Below are positions 1-7,194 of a stretch of DNA of 17,511 bases, piece by piece. The stretch lies in contig JAJDEH010000058.1 of assembly GCA_029259935.1 (NCBI GenBank), positions 1-17,511 of the forward strand, written 5' to 3'. A model generated the notes under the pieces. The model was not told where the DNA came from. It ran no database searches and saw nothing but the letters and a program-made list of their open reading frames with translations. The stretch is from Planctomycetota bacterium (lineage in GTDB: Bacteria > Planctomycetota > Planctomycetia > Pirellulales > Pirellulaceae). Position 1 is the stretch's first letter. Each line of letters starts with the position of its first letter. The position numbers and the translations under genes are program-made.

Positions 1-1612
1 CCTTAACGGCAACCAACGGAGGCGCTCCCCCTTCCGTGCGCAGTAGCACGTTGCCATGGATGAAGCCCGTTGCCCCGTCCGGCAGACCAATGGCGACCAG
101 ACGATTTTCAATGCAACGGTTTCCCACGATCACGGCGACCGTTTTCGCATCGCGGACACCAATCCCAGCCTTGAGATTTTTTCGCGACTCGTTGTCCGCG
201 ATAATCGACCGCGCGCCGCCCCGATTGCCAATACCAGCCAACTGATTCTCGTAGGCCTGGTTGCGGGCAATGACCGGTGCGGCGCCTTCTCGTGAGCCGA
301 TGCCCGCCATCTTATTGCTAAAGCACTTGTTGTCGACGATGATCGGGCGAGCTCCCAACCGCGAGCCAATTCCAGCCATCAGATTATGGTGACAGCGGTT
401 GTCGCGAACAATCGCGGCGGCGTCCTGCTGAGTGCCGATGCCGGCCATTTGGTTTTCAAAGCACTCGTTGTCTTCGATCACCGGCCGCGCGCTCTCGCGA
501 GCGCCGATTCCCGCCATCAGGTTTCGATAGCAGCGGTTGCCGCGAATCACCGGAGCCGCACCCAGCCGCGAACCAATCCCCGACATTTCGTTTTCGAAAC
601 ACTCGTTGTCTTCGATCAGCGCCCGCGATCCATCGCGCGACCCGATTCCCGCCATCTTGTTTTTGAAGCAGCGATTATGACGGATGATGGGCCTGGCGTC
701 GTCACGGTTGCCGATTCCCGCCATATCGTTCTCATGGCAATCGTTGTACTCGACGATCGGCTGCGTCTCCTCGCCGGTGCGAATGCCAATACCCGCACGG
801 CGGTTTTTATAACACTTGTTGCCGCGCACGATCGGCCTGGAATGTTCGCTGATGCCGATGCCAGCCCGAATATTCTCACGGCAAACATTGTTGATGACCA
901 GCGGACTGGCGTTGTTGTGTCCGATGCCGGCATAGAAGTTTTCGAAGCAAATATTCTCTTCAATGGTAGCGGTCGATGCTCGCATGGAACCAATGCCGCC
1001 GCCCATGTTGCGGTAAGTGACATTGCGCAGGATGTGCGGTGAAACTCGCTTGCCCTTTGCGCCCATAATCGCAATACCGGTATACCCGATGTGATGCACG
1101 ATGTTGTTCGCGACCGTGCAGCGAGCCACGCCAAGCACCGCAATACCAGCCGTGCCTGGCACGCCGATATGTTCATGCGACTGCTCTTCGCCTTGCGTGG
1201 CGTGGTGTTTTTTCCAGATCGCCTCGTCGTATTCACCGATGCCGGTCACGGTGAATCCGTCCAGCGTCGAATCCTCGGCCATCGCGACGCCCGGCCCCTC
1301 GGATCCTGCGGAACTGCCATCGATAATGGTCGCCTCGGCGCGTTTCAGGCCAAGCTTGCCTCGTGCATCGTCGCCGGAACTCTTGAGCGTAACTCCCTGC
1401 TTCAACTGGATCCGCTCCTGATAAGTGCCGCCATCGACTAGCACCGTATCTCCCGTCTGAGCGGCATCGACACCAGCTTGGATCGTCGGGTGGTCTTGAG
1501 GAACGCGAATCGTGGCGGCCCTGCCGGCATTGGTCGCCAGCGCCAGCAACGGTGTCAACAAAGCGAAGGTGGCTTGCACGATCAATCTTTTTGAAATGTG
1601 GATGCGTAACAT
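1..1612 (-). CDS. Secreted right-handed parallel beta-helix repeat protein (3' end beyond window)
   Basis: Read from the ATG at 1612, the minus strand stays open for 537 codons to base 1 with no stop, so the C-terminus lies outside. A GGAG lies 9 bases before the ATG. Residues 1-33 look like a Sec signal peptide (basic start, hydrophobic 10-28, possible cut after AGRAA). Residues about 34-80 resemble the DUF1565/NosD-type N-cap (TIRVPQDHPTIQAGVDAA, then TYQERI and GVTLKSS). From residue 206 to about 509 come roughly 13 coils of 22-25 residues with the pattern GIG-x-R, then P-x-I, then N-x-C-x-x-N. Asn recurs at one position in every coil, and Cys stacks at 222, 244, 267, 292, 315, 338, 361, 384, 407, 430 and 500. 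The fold is likely a secreted solenoid, possibly a carbohydrate-binding or lyase-like protein; no catalytic residue can be named. It lies 35 bases downstream of marR, so the two may be cotranscribed. Confidence 0.88.
   Translation of the reverse strand, partial: MLRIHISKRLIVQATFALLTPLLALATNAGRAATIRVPQDHPTIQAGVDAAQTGDTVLVDGGTYQERIQLKQGVTLKSSGDDARGKLGLKRAEATIIDGSSAGSEGPGVAMAEDSTLDGFTVTGIGEYDEAIWKKHHATQGEEQSHEHIGVPGTAGIAVLGVARCTVANNIVHHIGYTGIAIMGAKGKRVSPHILRNVTYRNMGGGIGSMRASTATIEENICFENFYAGIGHNNASPLVINNVCRENIRAGIGISEHSRPIVRGNKCYKNRRAGIGIRTGEETQPIVEYNDCHENDMAGIGNRDDARPIIRHNRCFKNKMAGIGSRDGSRALIEDNECFENEMSGIGSRLGAAPVIRGNRCYRNLMAGIGARESARPVIEDNECFENQMAGIGTQQDAAAIVRDNRCHHNLMAGIGSRLGARPIIVDNKCFSNKMAGIGSREGAAPVIARNQAYENQLAGIGNRGGARSIIADNESRKNLKAGIGVRDAKTVAVIVGNRCIENRLVAIGLPDGATGFIHGNVLLRTEGGAPPLVAVK
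86..997 (-). repeat. Tandem 69-bp coding repeats (beta-helix coils)
   Basis: About 13 in-frame repeats of mostly 69 bp (one of 66, one of 72, one of 75) encode the coils of the beta-helix protein. Successive units differ by substitutions and synonymous changes, so they are old protein repeats rather than a recent satellite. Alternate units resemble each other more than neighbours do (GAAGACAACGAG recurs in acidic coils, CGCGGCAAC in basic coils), giving a 138-bp super-period. Confidence 0.85.
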
Positions 1613-1647
1613 GGGGATTGGCTCCAATGGGTGTGGAGAATCGGACA

Positions 1648-2157
1648 TTATTGTCTGCCGTTGTTTGGCGGCGATGCCTGTTCCGAAATCATTTTGTTCA
1701 GCAACCGCGCCAGTTCGAGCCGCTCATCTTGGTTCAGACCTGACATCACGTGTTCAAGCTGATCCGGCTGAATCTTCCAGATCCGTTTCAACAGCGAGCG
1801 GCCCGAGCGCGTGATGCGCACAAACTTCTCGCGGCGATCGGCGTCATTAACGGTCCGCTCGATGAAGCCCGATTCCTCAAGTCGCGACAGCATCACCGTG
1901 ATATTGGGAAAGGAAACATAGAGTTCTTTCGCCAGGCGTCGCTGCGTTAGTTGTTGGAATCTCAAGCGATTGAGGACCGTCAGCATTTGAAACTGAGGCG
2001 GCGTTAGTCCAAATTTGGCGTAGTGCGGACCCATCTGCCGCGTCAGGGCTCCGAACGCTCGCACTACCGAGACAACGGCCCGCCTGGCTGGTGAATCGGG
2101 AAAATCGTCCCGCAAGTCGGGTGCGGCGTCACGCGTTTTGCCGAGCGTCTTGTTCAT
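1648..2157 (-). CDS. MarR-family transcriptional regulator
   Basis: A 169-residue protein from the ATG at 2157. A TTG at 2226 would add 23 residues, but it sits only a few bases past the likely transcription start, so the ATG is preferred, although no clear Shine-Dalgarno was seen for either. The MarR winged helix is recognisable: LTPPQFQMLTVL, then the recognition region around LAKELYVSFPNITVMLSRLEESGF, then a wing with the typical D-x-D-R (NDADRREKFVRIT). The first and last helices would form the dimer interface. Known MarR proteins are ligand-responsive, usually repressing themselves and a neighbour. Here the beta-helix gene starts 35 bases after the stop, so it is the likeliest target. 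The ligand is unknown. Confidence 0.9.
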   Translation of the reverse strand: MNKTLGKTRDAAPDLRDDFPDSPARRAVVSVVRAFGALTRQMGPHYAKFGLTPPQFQMLTVLNRLRFQQLTQRRLAKELYVSFPNITVMLSRLEESGFIERTVNDADRREKFVRITRSGRSLLKRIWKIQPDQLEHVMSGLNQDERLELARLLNKMISEQASPPNNGRQ

Positions 2158-2228
2158 GGTACGACGAGTAGGTTTCTTGTCTTCAAAGCACGAAGGGCGG
2201 ATTCCGCTCTCACTCGCGTGCCTCAATC

Positions 2229-2265
2229 GTTAACTATTTAACTATTATTACACGGCGAAAGTCAA
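2229..2265 (-). promoter_or_regulatory. Candidate marR promoter with palindromic operator
   Basis: On the minus strand a TTGACT (-35, 2260-2265) is followed after 18 bases by TTAAAT (-10, 2236-2241). The -10 lies inside the perfect inverted repeat GTTAA-ATAG-TTAAC (2229-2242), and ATAGTTAA is also directly repeated there. Such a placement fits autorepression by the adjacent MarR, but binding is inferred. Confidence 0.45.
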
Positions 2266-2307
2266 GCGTTTTCTTGGCAACCAAAGTGTGGAGGCGGGCG
2301 TTTCGGG

Positions 2308-2327
2308 CTCCCCTCGCAAGAGGGGAG
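2308..2327 (-). terminator. Candidate terminator hairpin after the pectate lyase gene
   Basis: A perfect 8-bp inverted repeat, CTCCCCTC and GAGGGGAG around a 4-base loop, lies 28 bases past the pectate lyase stop. No T-run follows on the minus strand, so it may slow or stabilise a transcript end rather than act as a classical intrinsic terminator. Confidence 0.35.
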
Positions 2328-2354
2328 GGCGTTCCGCTTCCTTCCGAGGAGGAC

Positions 2355-3791
2355 TTACTTTGTGGCGCCAACAAACTGCGCCAATACATCCAGATTCTTA
2401 ATCAAGGTCCGAGTTTCGATCACCTTGCTAACCGATTCGTCGCTGCGCAACGTGCCCTCTTCAACCCAAGCTCCGCGCGCATCCAGAGCTTCCACGACGG
2501 TTTTCGCCCGTTGGGCCAGCGACGGGTTCATCTTGACCGGCGCGGCCACGCGATGAATCGGCTTGAGCTTTCCGGGAGCGAGCGCGCCGACCCGCTCGTA
2601 CTCGCGTTCTATGGAATCGATCTTCGAGCTTACCTTGAAACCATAGTGCGTGGGCATGTCGGCATCGCTGTAAGTCAACTGATAGTCTTTCGTGAAATAA
2701 AGAGGCCGGTTGGCGTGCAGTTCGTAAAAACGTGCCAGCTTGCCGTCGGGCAGCTCGGACTTGCGGTAATAGGCCAAAGCCCGAGGAAGCGGCTTGAGAA
2801 ATTTCTTCTTTCCCGTGAAGCGATACAGGTTCAACAAACTGCGCATGACACTTTGCGACTCGCCCCCGGTAATCGACGCCGGCTCGAACTTGCGCGCCCA
2901 CGCGGGATGCATTTCCAAATCGTATTGCTGCGCCCAACCGGGCTGGGGCGCGGGCATCTGAGCCAGTAAGAAGAAATCGCCCGTCTTTTCGGCGGCCGCG
3001 AAACAATCTTCTCGCTCGTAAATGCGATGCGCCTCAAAAAGCATCTCGGTGATGACGGACATGTTGTTATCGTTCAACGTGTAATATCCGCGATAATCTT
3101 TTTTGGGATACGTTCGCGACCACGTCTCGGGATAAGACGCCTTGCTGACGGGGAATTTTGATTTGTCCGGCGGGCCGATGAACTGTTGCGGCCAAGCGCC
3201 GTTCGGATACTGCGCCGCCAGCATCTTTTCCAAGGCGTAGCTGACCGCATCGTGAATCTTTGGGTCCTTGAAGTTCAGTGCTTCGTCGACGTGCATCAGC
3301 AACACGAGTGCGGATTGACTCTTGTTGTCGTCGAACGTGGTGTAGTTGTTCTTTCCCGCCTGGCGCCCGTCCACTCGGTAGGCGTAACGCCGCCGCCCTT
3401 CCGCGCCCAAATCAAAGTGGGAACTCCAGCCACCGGACTGCAACTGAGCGCGAATCAGCGCATACGCCGCCTCCTTGGCCGCCATCAGGCATCGTTCATC
3501 CCCGCTCACACGCCAAGCCTTTAGGTAGGCTTCGCCCACGGAAGGCGTTCCCGGTGGTTGGGTCCAGCCACTGGTTTTGTTGGCCTTGCCTTCGCCTTCT
3601 TGTCTGGTCAGATCGGCACTGTATCGCCATAGATAGGCTCCTTCGTAACCCACGTCTTGCCGATAGAACGAGATGACCTTGTGCAGGGCGCGAGTCGCTT
3701 CGGCTTGATCCAGTGCGTGCGCGGGCAACGAATTTGTTACGGAGGAAACCACCAACACGGGAAAAAGAAAGGTACGGAGCGTGCGATTCAT
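2355..3791 (-). CDS. Secreted pectate lyase, PL10-like
   Basis: A 478-residue protein with a Sec signal peptide (hydrophobic 8-22, likely cut after AHA at residue 26). The body matches the PL10 pectic acid lyase type, an alpha/alpha-toroid enzyme that cleaves polygalacturonate by calcium-dependent beta-elimination. Visible landmarks are TTFDDNKSQS (151-160), YPNGAWPQQ (195-203), YTLNDNNMSV (237-246) and WARKFEPASITGGES (298-312). The Asp residues of the second and third blocks fit calcium or substrate binding, and Arg300 is the candidate catalytic base by family analogy. The last 80 residues are charged and look like a planctomycete extension. It acts outside the cytoplasm. The marR/beta-helix pair follows on the same strand after about 125 bases, suggesting one polysaccharide locus with separate promoters. 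Confidence 0.88.
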   Translation of the reverse strand: MNRTLRTFLFPVLVVSSVTNSLPAHALDQAEATRALHKVISFYRQDVGYEGAYLWRYSADLTRQEGEGKANKTSGWTQPPGTPSVGEAYLKAWRVSGDERCLMAAKEAAYALIRAQLQSGGWSSHFDLGAEGRRRYAYRVDGRQAGKNNYTTFDDNKSQSALVLLMHVDEALNFKDPKIHDAVSYALEKMLAAQYPNGAWPQQFIGPPDKSKFPVSKASYPETWSRTYPKKDYRGYYTLNDNNMSVITEMLFEAHRIYEREDCFAAAEKTGDFFLLAQMPAPQPGWAQQYDLEMHPAWARKFEPASITGGESQSVMRSLLNLYRFTGKKKFLKPLPRALAYYRKSELPDGKLARFYELHANRPLYFTKDYQLTYSDADMPTHYGFKVSSKIDSIEREYERVGALAPGKLKPIHRVAAPVKMNPSLAQRAKTVVEALDARGAWVEEGTLRSDESVSKVIETRTLIKNLDVLAQFVGATK

Positions 3792-3887
3792 GGCGGAATT
3801 CCACGGGTTGGGCGACGAATATTACTGGGTTGTGTTCGTGGCAAACGCGCGCAAATCAGCGGGACTCGCTGGTTCACCGAACACGGA

Positions 3888-3917
3888 AGTATTGATCCCG
3901 GCACGTGCCGACGTCAA
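3888..3917 (-). promoter_or_regulatory. Candidate pectate lyase promoter with 12-bp palindrome
   Basis: On the minus strand TTGACG (3912-3917) and AATACT (3888-3893) are 18 bases apart, about 97 bases before the ATG. The perfect palindrome CGGCACGTGCCG (3899-3910) fills the spacer, the usual place for a repressor operator. The regulator is unknown. Confidence 0.4.
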
Positions 3918-3978
3918 GCATTCTGCCGAAAATCATCCTGCGTCCTGCCTAAATCATCGCCCCTATTGCCGTGACGCG

Positions 3979-4659
3979 TCACTTCGGCTCCGTGAGCTTT
4001 TCTTCGGCGGCACTCTTTCGGTAATAACGGGGCGCAAGCGACCAAAGATCCTCACGTATTCCCGCGTTATGTTGATCCCAGGCCAAACGGCCGACGTCCG
4101 CGGCTTGCGGAAATCGAAAGGCGGCATCCACCAGCCGAACACTGAAATCTTCGTCCTGCGCGAGTTGTTCCGCGCCGGGGCCGGTTATCGCGGTTTGCCG
4201 ATCCAACTCTTGCTTGAGCGTTTCGAGATCAACGATGGCCGTCTTGGTTACCAGCTCGAGAGTACGATCGGCGCGACGGTGATAGGTGGCGCGAAAGAAC
4301 TGACCACGCATGGCGTCCATTACGACCACGAAACGCTCGATTGAATCTGGCGTGCGTTGGGCGATAACTTCGAGTGTGTTGATTCCCAGAACGCAAGCAT
4401 TCACGGCATAGGCCAGGGTCTTGGCGGTGGTCACACCGACGCGTAGACCGGTGAACGACCCCGGGCCCTGCGTCACGGCGATTAAGTCCAATTCATCCGG
4501 CCGCCACCCGCATGCACCTAGTTCGGCAACGATCGCTGGTGCCAGGGTTTGGGTCATGCGTTGAGTACTGCCCAAATCAAATTGGCGGACCAGACGCTCG
4601 CGCTCCAGCAGTGCTATGGAGCCTGTCCTTGCCGAAGTCTCCAGGGCCAAAATTTTCAC
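3979..4659 (-). CDS. tsaB: tRNA threonylcarbamoyladenosine biosynthesis protein TsaB
   Basis: A 226-residue protein starting at a GTG. The ASKHA-fold N-terminus MKILALETSARTGSIALL and the highly conserved block VTQGPGSFTGLRVGVTTAKTLAYA (about residues 62-85) identify TsaB (YeaZ). In bacteria TsaB is the inactive paralogue that scaffolds TsaD, with TsaE, to add threonylcarbamoyl to A37 of ANN-decoding tRNAs. It acts in the cytoplasm. Length is normal. No tsaD, tsaE or rimI is adjacent, so the gene stands alone here. The stop lies in the perfect palindrome GTGACGCGTCAC (3971-3982), and the perfect palindrome AGAACGTTCT (4661-4670) lies directly before the start. Neither has an assigned role. 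Confidence 0.93.
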   Translation of the reverse strand: MKILALETSARTGSIALLERERLVRQFDLGSTQRMTQTLAPAIVAELGACGWRPDELDLIAVTQGPGSFTGLRVGVTTAKTLAYAVNACVLGINTLEVIAQRTPDSIERFVVVMDAMRGQFFRATYHRRADRTLELVTKTAIVDLETLKQELDRQTAITGPGAEQLAQDEDFSVRLVDAAFRFPQAADVGRLAWDQHNAGIREDLWSLAPRYYRKSAAEEKLTEPK

Positions 4660-5180
4660 CAGAACGTTCTTTCATTAACAAGGCTGGGCGTTGTGAGCTG
4701 GCACCCCGTTGAATCCGTGCGGTGAATGTAACCGGACGAATCAGCAACGCGGCCATCAAAAGTTGGCGATTTGATTGTCGGAATCCGAAACGATTCGAAA
4801 TCTGAACAACAAATGTCGAAAACGCCGAACTTCACTGTTATTCTTATTTGAGGGTTTGGAGAGTTCGGGTTGGTTAATGAATTCGAATTTGGTCACCGGC
4901 CAGCCACTTTCGGGGGAAAACCGAAGAAAAAAGAGGACCGGCTTGCTGAGAAGCCGGGCACTCGTGGATCAATTTTGCTAAAGTGGACAATCATTAACAC
5001 TCACACTGCCCGTTCTATTAGCATTTCCGACCGAGGCGTGTTCGGCAAGACCGGCAGCGCGATAATCGGCCACCTTGCAGGTTCTAATCGCATTGCACAC
5101 TCAAAAATAGAGAAGTAGACTTAGGGGTTACGCCGAATTCGCGGTGGCGTCTATATTTGGAATTGGGAAAGGTAGTGGGC
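4660..5180. other. 521-base gene-poor region
   Basis: No convincing gene was found. An 82-codon frame at 4870-5118 opens with TTG, lacks a Shine-Dalgarno and has no recognisable motif, so it is not called. The region holds a minus-strand terminator-like hairpin (4938-4957), a minus-strand extended -10 candidate (TGCTAATAG, -10 at 5015-5020) and a weak plus-strand promoter candidate for the phosphoesterase (TTGCAC 5093-5098, 17 bases, TAGACT 5116-5121). Confidence 0.5.
4921..4957 (-). terminator. Orphan intrinsic terminator on the minus strand
   Basis: On the minus strand a 7-bp perfect stem (CCGGCTT and AAGCCGG, 6-base loop, 4938-4957) is followed by TCCTCTTTTTTCTTC, a near-classical U-tract. 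No minus-strand gene ends nearby upstream, so it may end a short untranslated RNA or block antisense transcription. Confidence 0.4.
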
Positions 5181-5939
5181 GTGAAGCGAGCCCTCATCAG
5201 CGACATTCACGGGAATCTCGAGGCACTCCAGGCAGTGCTGGAAGACATCGGGCAGGAAGGTGTCGACGAGATCTTCTGCTTGGGGGATGTCGTGGGCTAC
5301 GGGCCCAATCCGACCCAATGCCTTGAACTGGTCATGAGCCGTTGCCGGATCACGATTCTAGGAAATCATGATCAAGCAACGCTATTCGATCCGAACGGAT
5401 TTAATCCCGTCGCCTTGCAAGCCATTTACTGGACTCGCGACCAGTTGGAAGTTCCCGGGAGCGGGCCCGACAGCATCAACCGCAGATGGGATTTCCTGGG
5501 CGAACTGCCGCGACTTTACAACGAAGGCGAGTTTTTGTTCGTGCACGGCTCGCCCCGGGATCCCACCCAAGAGTATGTCTTTCCGGAAGATGTTTACAAT
5601 TCGCGCAAGATGGACGCCATCTTTGGCCGCTTCGAACGTTATTGCTTTACGGGGCATACTCATATTCCCGGGGTCTTCACGCACTCGCGCGAGTTCCTTA
5701 CTCCCGAGGAAATCGGCTTTCAGTTCAAATTGACCAACGAAAAAGCCCTAATCAACGTTGGATCAGTTGGACAGCCCCGCGACAACGACCCACGGGCCTG
5801 CTATACGATTCTCGAACGGGAAGAGTCGCGAATCACGTTCAAGCGGGTCGAATACCAAGTGAATGACACGGCCCAGAAAATCTACAAAGTTCACGAACTC
5901 GACAACATGCTCGGTGATCGCCTGCGGACCGGCCGATAG
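5181..5939 (+). CDS. YfcE/MJ0936-type metallophosphoesterase
   Basis: A 252-residue protein from the GTG at 5181, chosen because AAAGG lies 8 bases upstream and the next residues go straight into the core strand. A TTG at 5157 would add 8 residues. All calcineurin-like metal motifs are present: SDIHGN (Asp8, His10), GDVVGYGP (Asp36), GNHD (Asn62, His63), VHGSP (His122) and GHTH (His159, His161). The family binds two divalent metals and hydrolyses phosphomono- or diesters; the substrate cannot be read from sequence. No signal peptide, so cytoplasmic. The next gene starts about 125 bases downstream on the same strand. Confidence 0.9.
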   Translation: MKRALISDIHGNLEALQAVLEDIGQEGVDEIFCLGDVVGYGPNPTQCLELVMSRCRITILGNHDQATLFDPNGFNPVALQAIYWTRDQLEVPGSGPDSINRRWDFLGELPRLYNEGEFLFVHGSPRDPTQEYVFPEDVYNSRKMDAIFGRFERYCFTGHTHIPGVFTHSREFLTPEEIGFQFKLTNEKALINVGSVGQPRDNDPRACYTILEREESRITFKRVEYQVNDTAQKIYKVHELDNMLGDRLRTGR

Positions 5940-6064
5940 TCAACCGCATGTGTGGGTAGGACAGCGCCTGCTCGCCCTGCCTCCTTCAGACGTGACTGCT
6001 TCTCTCCTTCAGTTCAGTGCCCACTTTCCCAATGCACGCCTTCAATGACGACGGAGATGACCCC

Positions 6065-6991
6065 GTGAACAGCGTTTCGAACGATCCAACCGTTGGTCGC
6101 ATCTCGCGCCGGTCGTTTTTGGGAACGACTCTCCTGGCGACGTCTCTTACTCCTGCTTGGTCGCATTGCAATGAAAAGCCTGCTCTCGAAAACCTTGAGG
6201 CGGAAGTGGGAATTACCACGGGGTCGTTCATGCGACATCTGGCGAGCGAGCCTCGTCAAGGCAAATTGAGACTGCTGGACTTACCCAAGTTGATGCGCGA
6301 CGAATTGGACATGCGCGTGATTGACTTGATGACGCGCACGTTGGCGTCGATGGAGCCGAAATATTTAGAAGAACTTCGCTCACGTGCTGAAAAGGCGGGT
6401 TGTGTGATCACCAACTTGAAAATGAATCAGCGCGGACTTGAGATGGCTAGCCCAGATCAAGTGATCCGTGATCGCGCGCTGGCCGAATATAAACGAACCA
6501 TCGACGCAGCCCATCGGCTCGGTTGTCGCTGGGTGCGTCCGTTGCCGGGTTCCAAGCGGCCCGATATGGAGAGGCTGGCGGCAAGCTACCGTACACTTAT
6601 TTACTACGCCGCGCCGAAAGGCATCTCGTTGCTGATCGAAAATTTTGCTTGGCTGCAAGACGACCCACTGGCAATTCCCGCGGTGATTGGCGCGGTTGGC
6701 GAAGGCCTGACTGCCTCGCCCGACACGGGCAACTGGACTGACCGTGCTCGATACGAGGGCCTAGCCAAGGCATTTCCTCACGCGGTGACTTGCGACTTCA
6801 AAGCCTATATGTTTGACCCGGAGGGCAAGCATCCGCGCTACGACTTGAAGCGATGTTTTCAAGTGGCATGGAACGCCGGCTTCCGTGGTCCTTGGTGCTT
6901 GGAGCATTTTGACGAGACACTGAAAGGACAGTTGGCTGGCATGAAGCGACTGCGAGATATGCTGAAAACGTGGACGCAAGAAGCAGCCTAG
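6065..6991 (+). CDS. Tat-exported TIM-barrel sugar isomerase/epimerase-like protein
   Basis: A 308-residue protein. The GTG at 6065 is preferred because GGAG lies exactly 8 bases upstream; an ATG at 6032 and a GTG at 6017 lack such a site. The N-terminus carries a Tat motif (SRRSFLG, residues 14-20) and a hydrophobic stretch ending in PAWS, so the protein is probably exported folded with its metal. The rest fits the xylose-isomerase-like TIM barrel (AP-endonuclease 2 fold). Candidate metal ligands are Glu192 (LLIENFAW), Asp220 (SPDTGNW), Asp244 (TCDFKAY) and Glu280 (CLEHFDE). Planctomycetes carry many such exported paralogues, thought to act on sugars or derivatives. The substrate is unknown. 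Confidence 0.85.
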   Translation: MNSVSNDPTVGRISRRSFLGTTLLATSLTPAWSHCNEKPALENLEAEVGITTGSFMRHLASEPRQGKLRLLDLPKLMRDELDMRVIDLMTRTLASMEPKYLEELRSRAEKAGCVITNLKMNQRGLEMASPDQVIRDRALAEYKRTIDAAHRLGCRWVRPLPGSKRPDMERLAASYRTLIYYAAPKGISLLIENFAWLQDDPLAIPAVIGAVGEGLTASPDTGNWTDRARYEGLAKAFPHAVTCDFKAYMFDPEGKHPRYDLKRCFQVAWNAGFRGPWCLEHFDETLKGQLAGMKRLRDMLKTWTQEAA

Positions 6992-7194
6992 TCCAGGGAA
7001 TCTTGCTCTCCCTTGCCACGGCGAAGATCTTGCGGGGCAACATGCCGGGACGACGCCCGCTTTGCGATTGTTCGCTCTCTTCTGGCGACCGTCCATAGCG
7101 GCAAAGGCTCGCTATTGCGGTGCGTTCGCATTAAAATCAACGGGCCACCTGGCGGTCTGTCGATCTGCCAACTTTCCCGCCAACGAGAGAAATA
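6992..7194. other. 203-base gap between isomerase-like and PQQ-type genes
   Basis: No gene or clear promoter was seen. A 6-bp inverted repeat ATAGCG/CGCTAT near 7096-7116 is the only structure noted. Confidence 0.3.

Noticed and set aside
86..997. CRISPR array or satellite
   Set aside because: Units are contiguous, diverged, in frame and encode clear beta-helix coils; there are no spacers.
386..1042. 218-codon plus-strand frame with periodic VVFDDRP-like text
   Set aside because: It is the antisense reading of the 69-bp beta-helix repeats; the repeat period keeps it free of stops. The minus-strand frame has the signal peptide, Shine-Dalgarno and family motifs.
616..1236. 206-codon minus-strand frame
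   Set aside because: Out of frame with the beta-helix protein; Ser/Arg-rich text without motifs.
2274..2969. 231-codon plus-strand frame
   Set aside because: Antisense to the pectate lyase gene, no motif.
4870..5118. 82-codon plus-strand ORF before the phosphoesterase
   Set aside because: TTG start without Shine-Dalgarno, no motif, and a hairpin with minus-strand terminator features lies inside.
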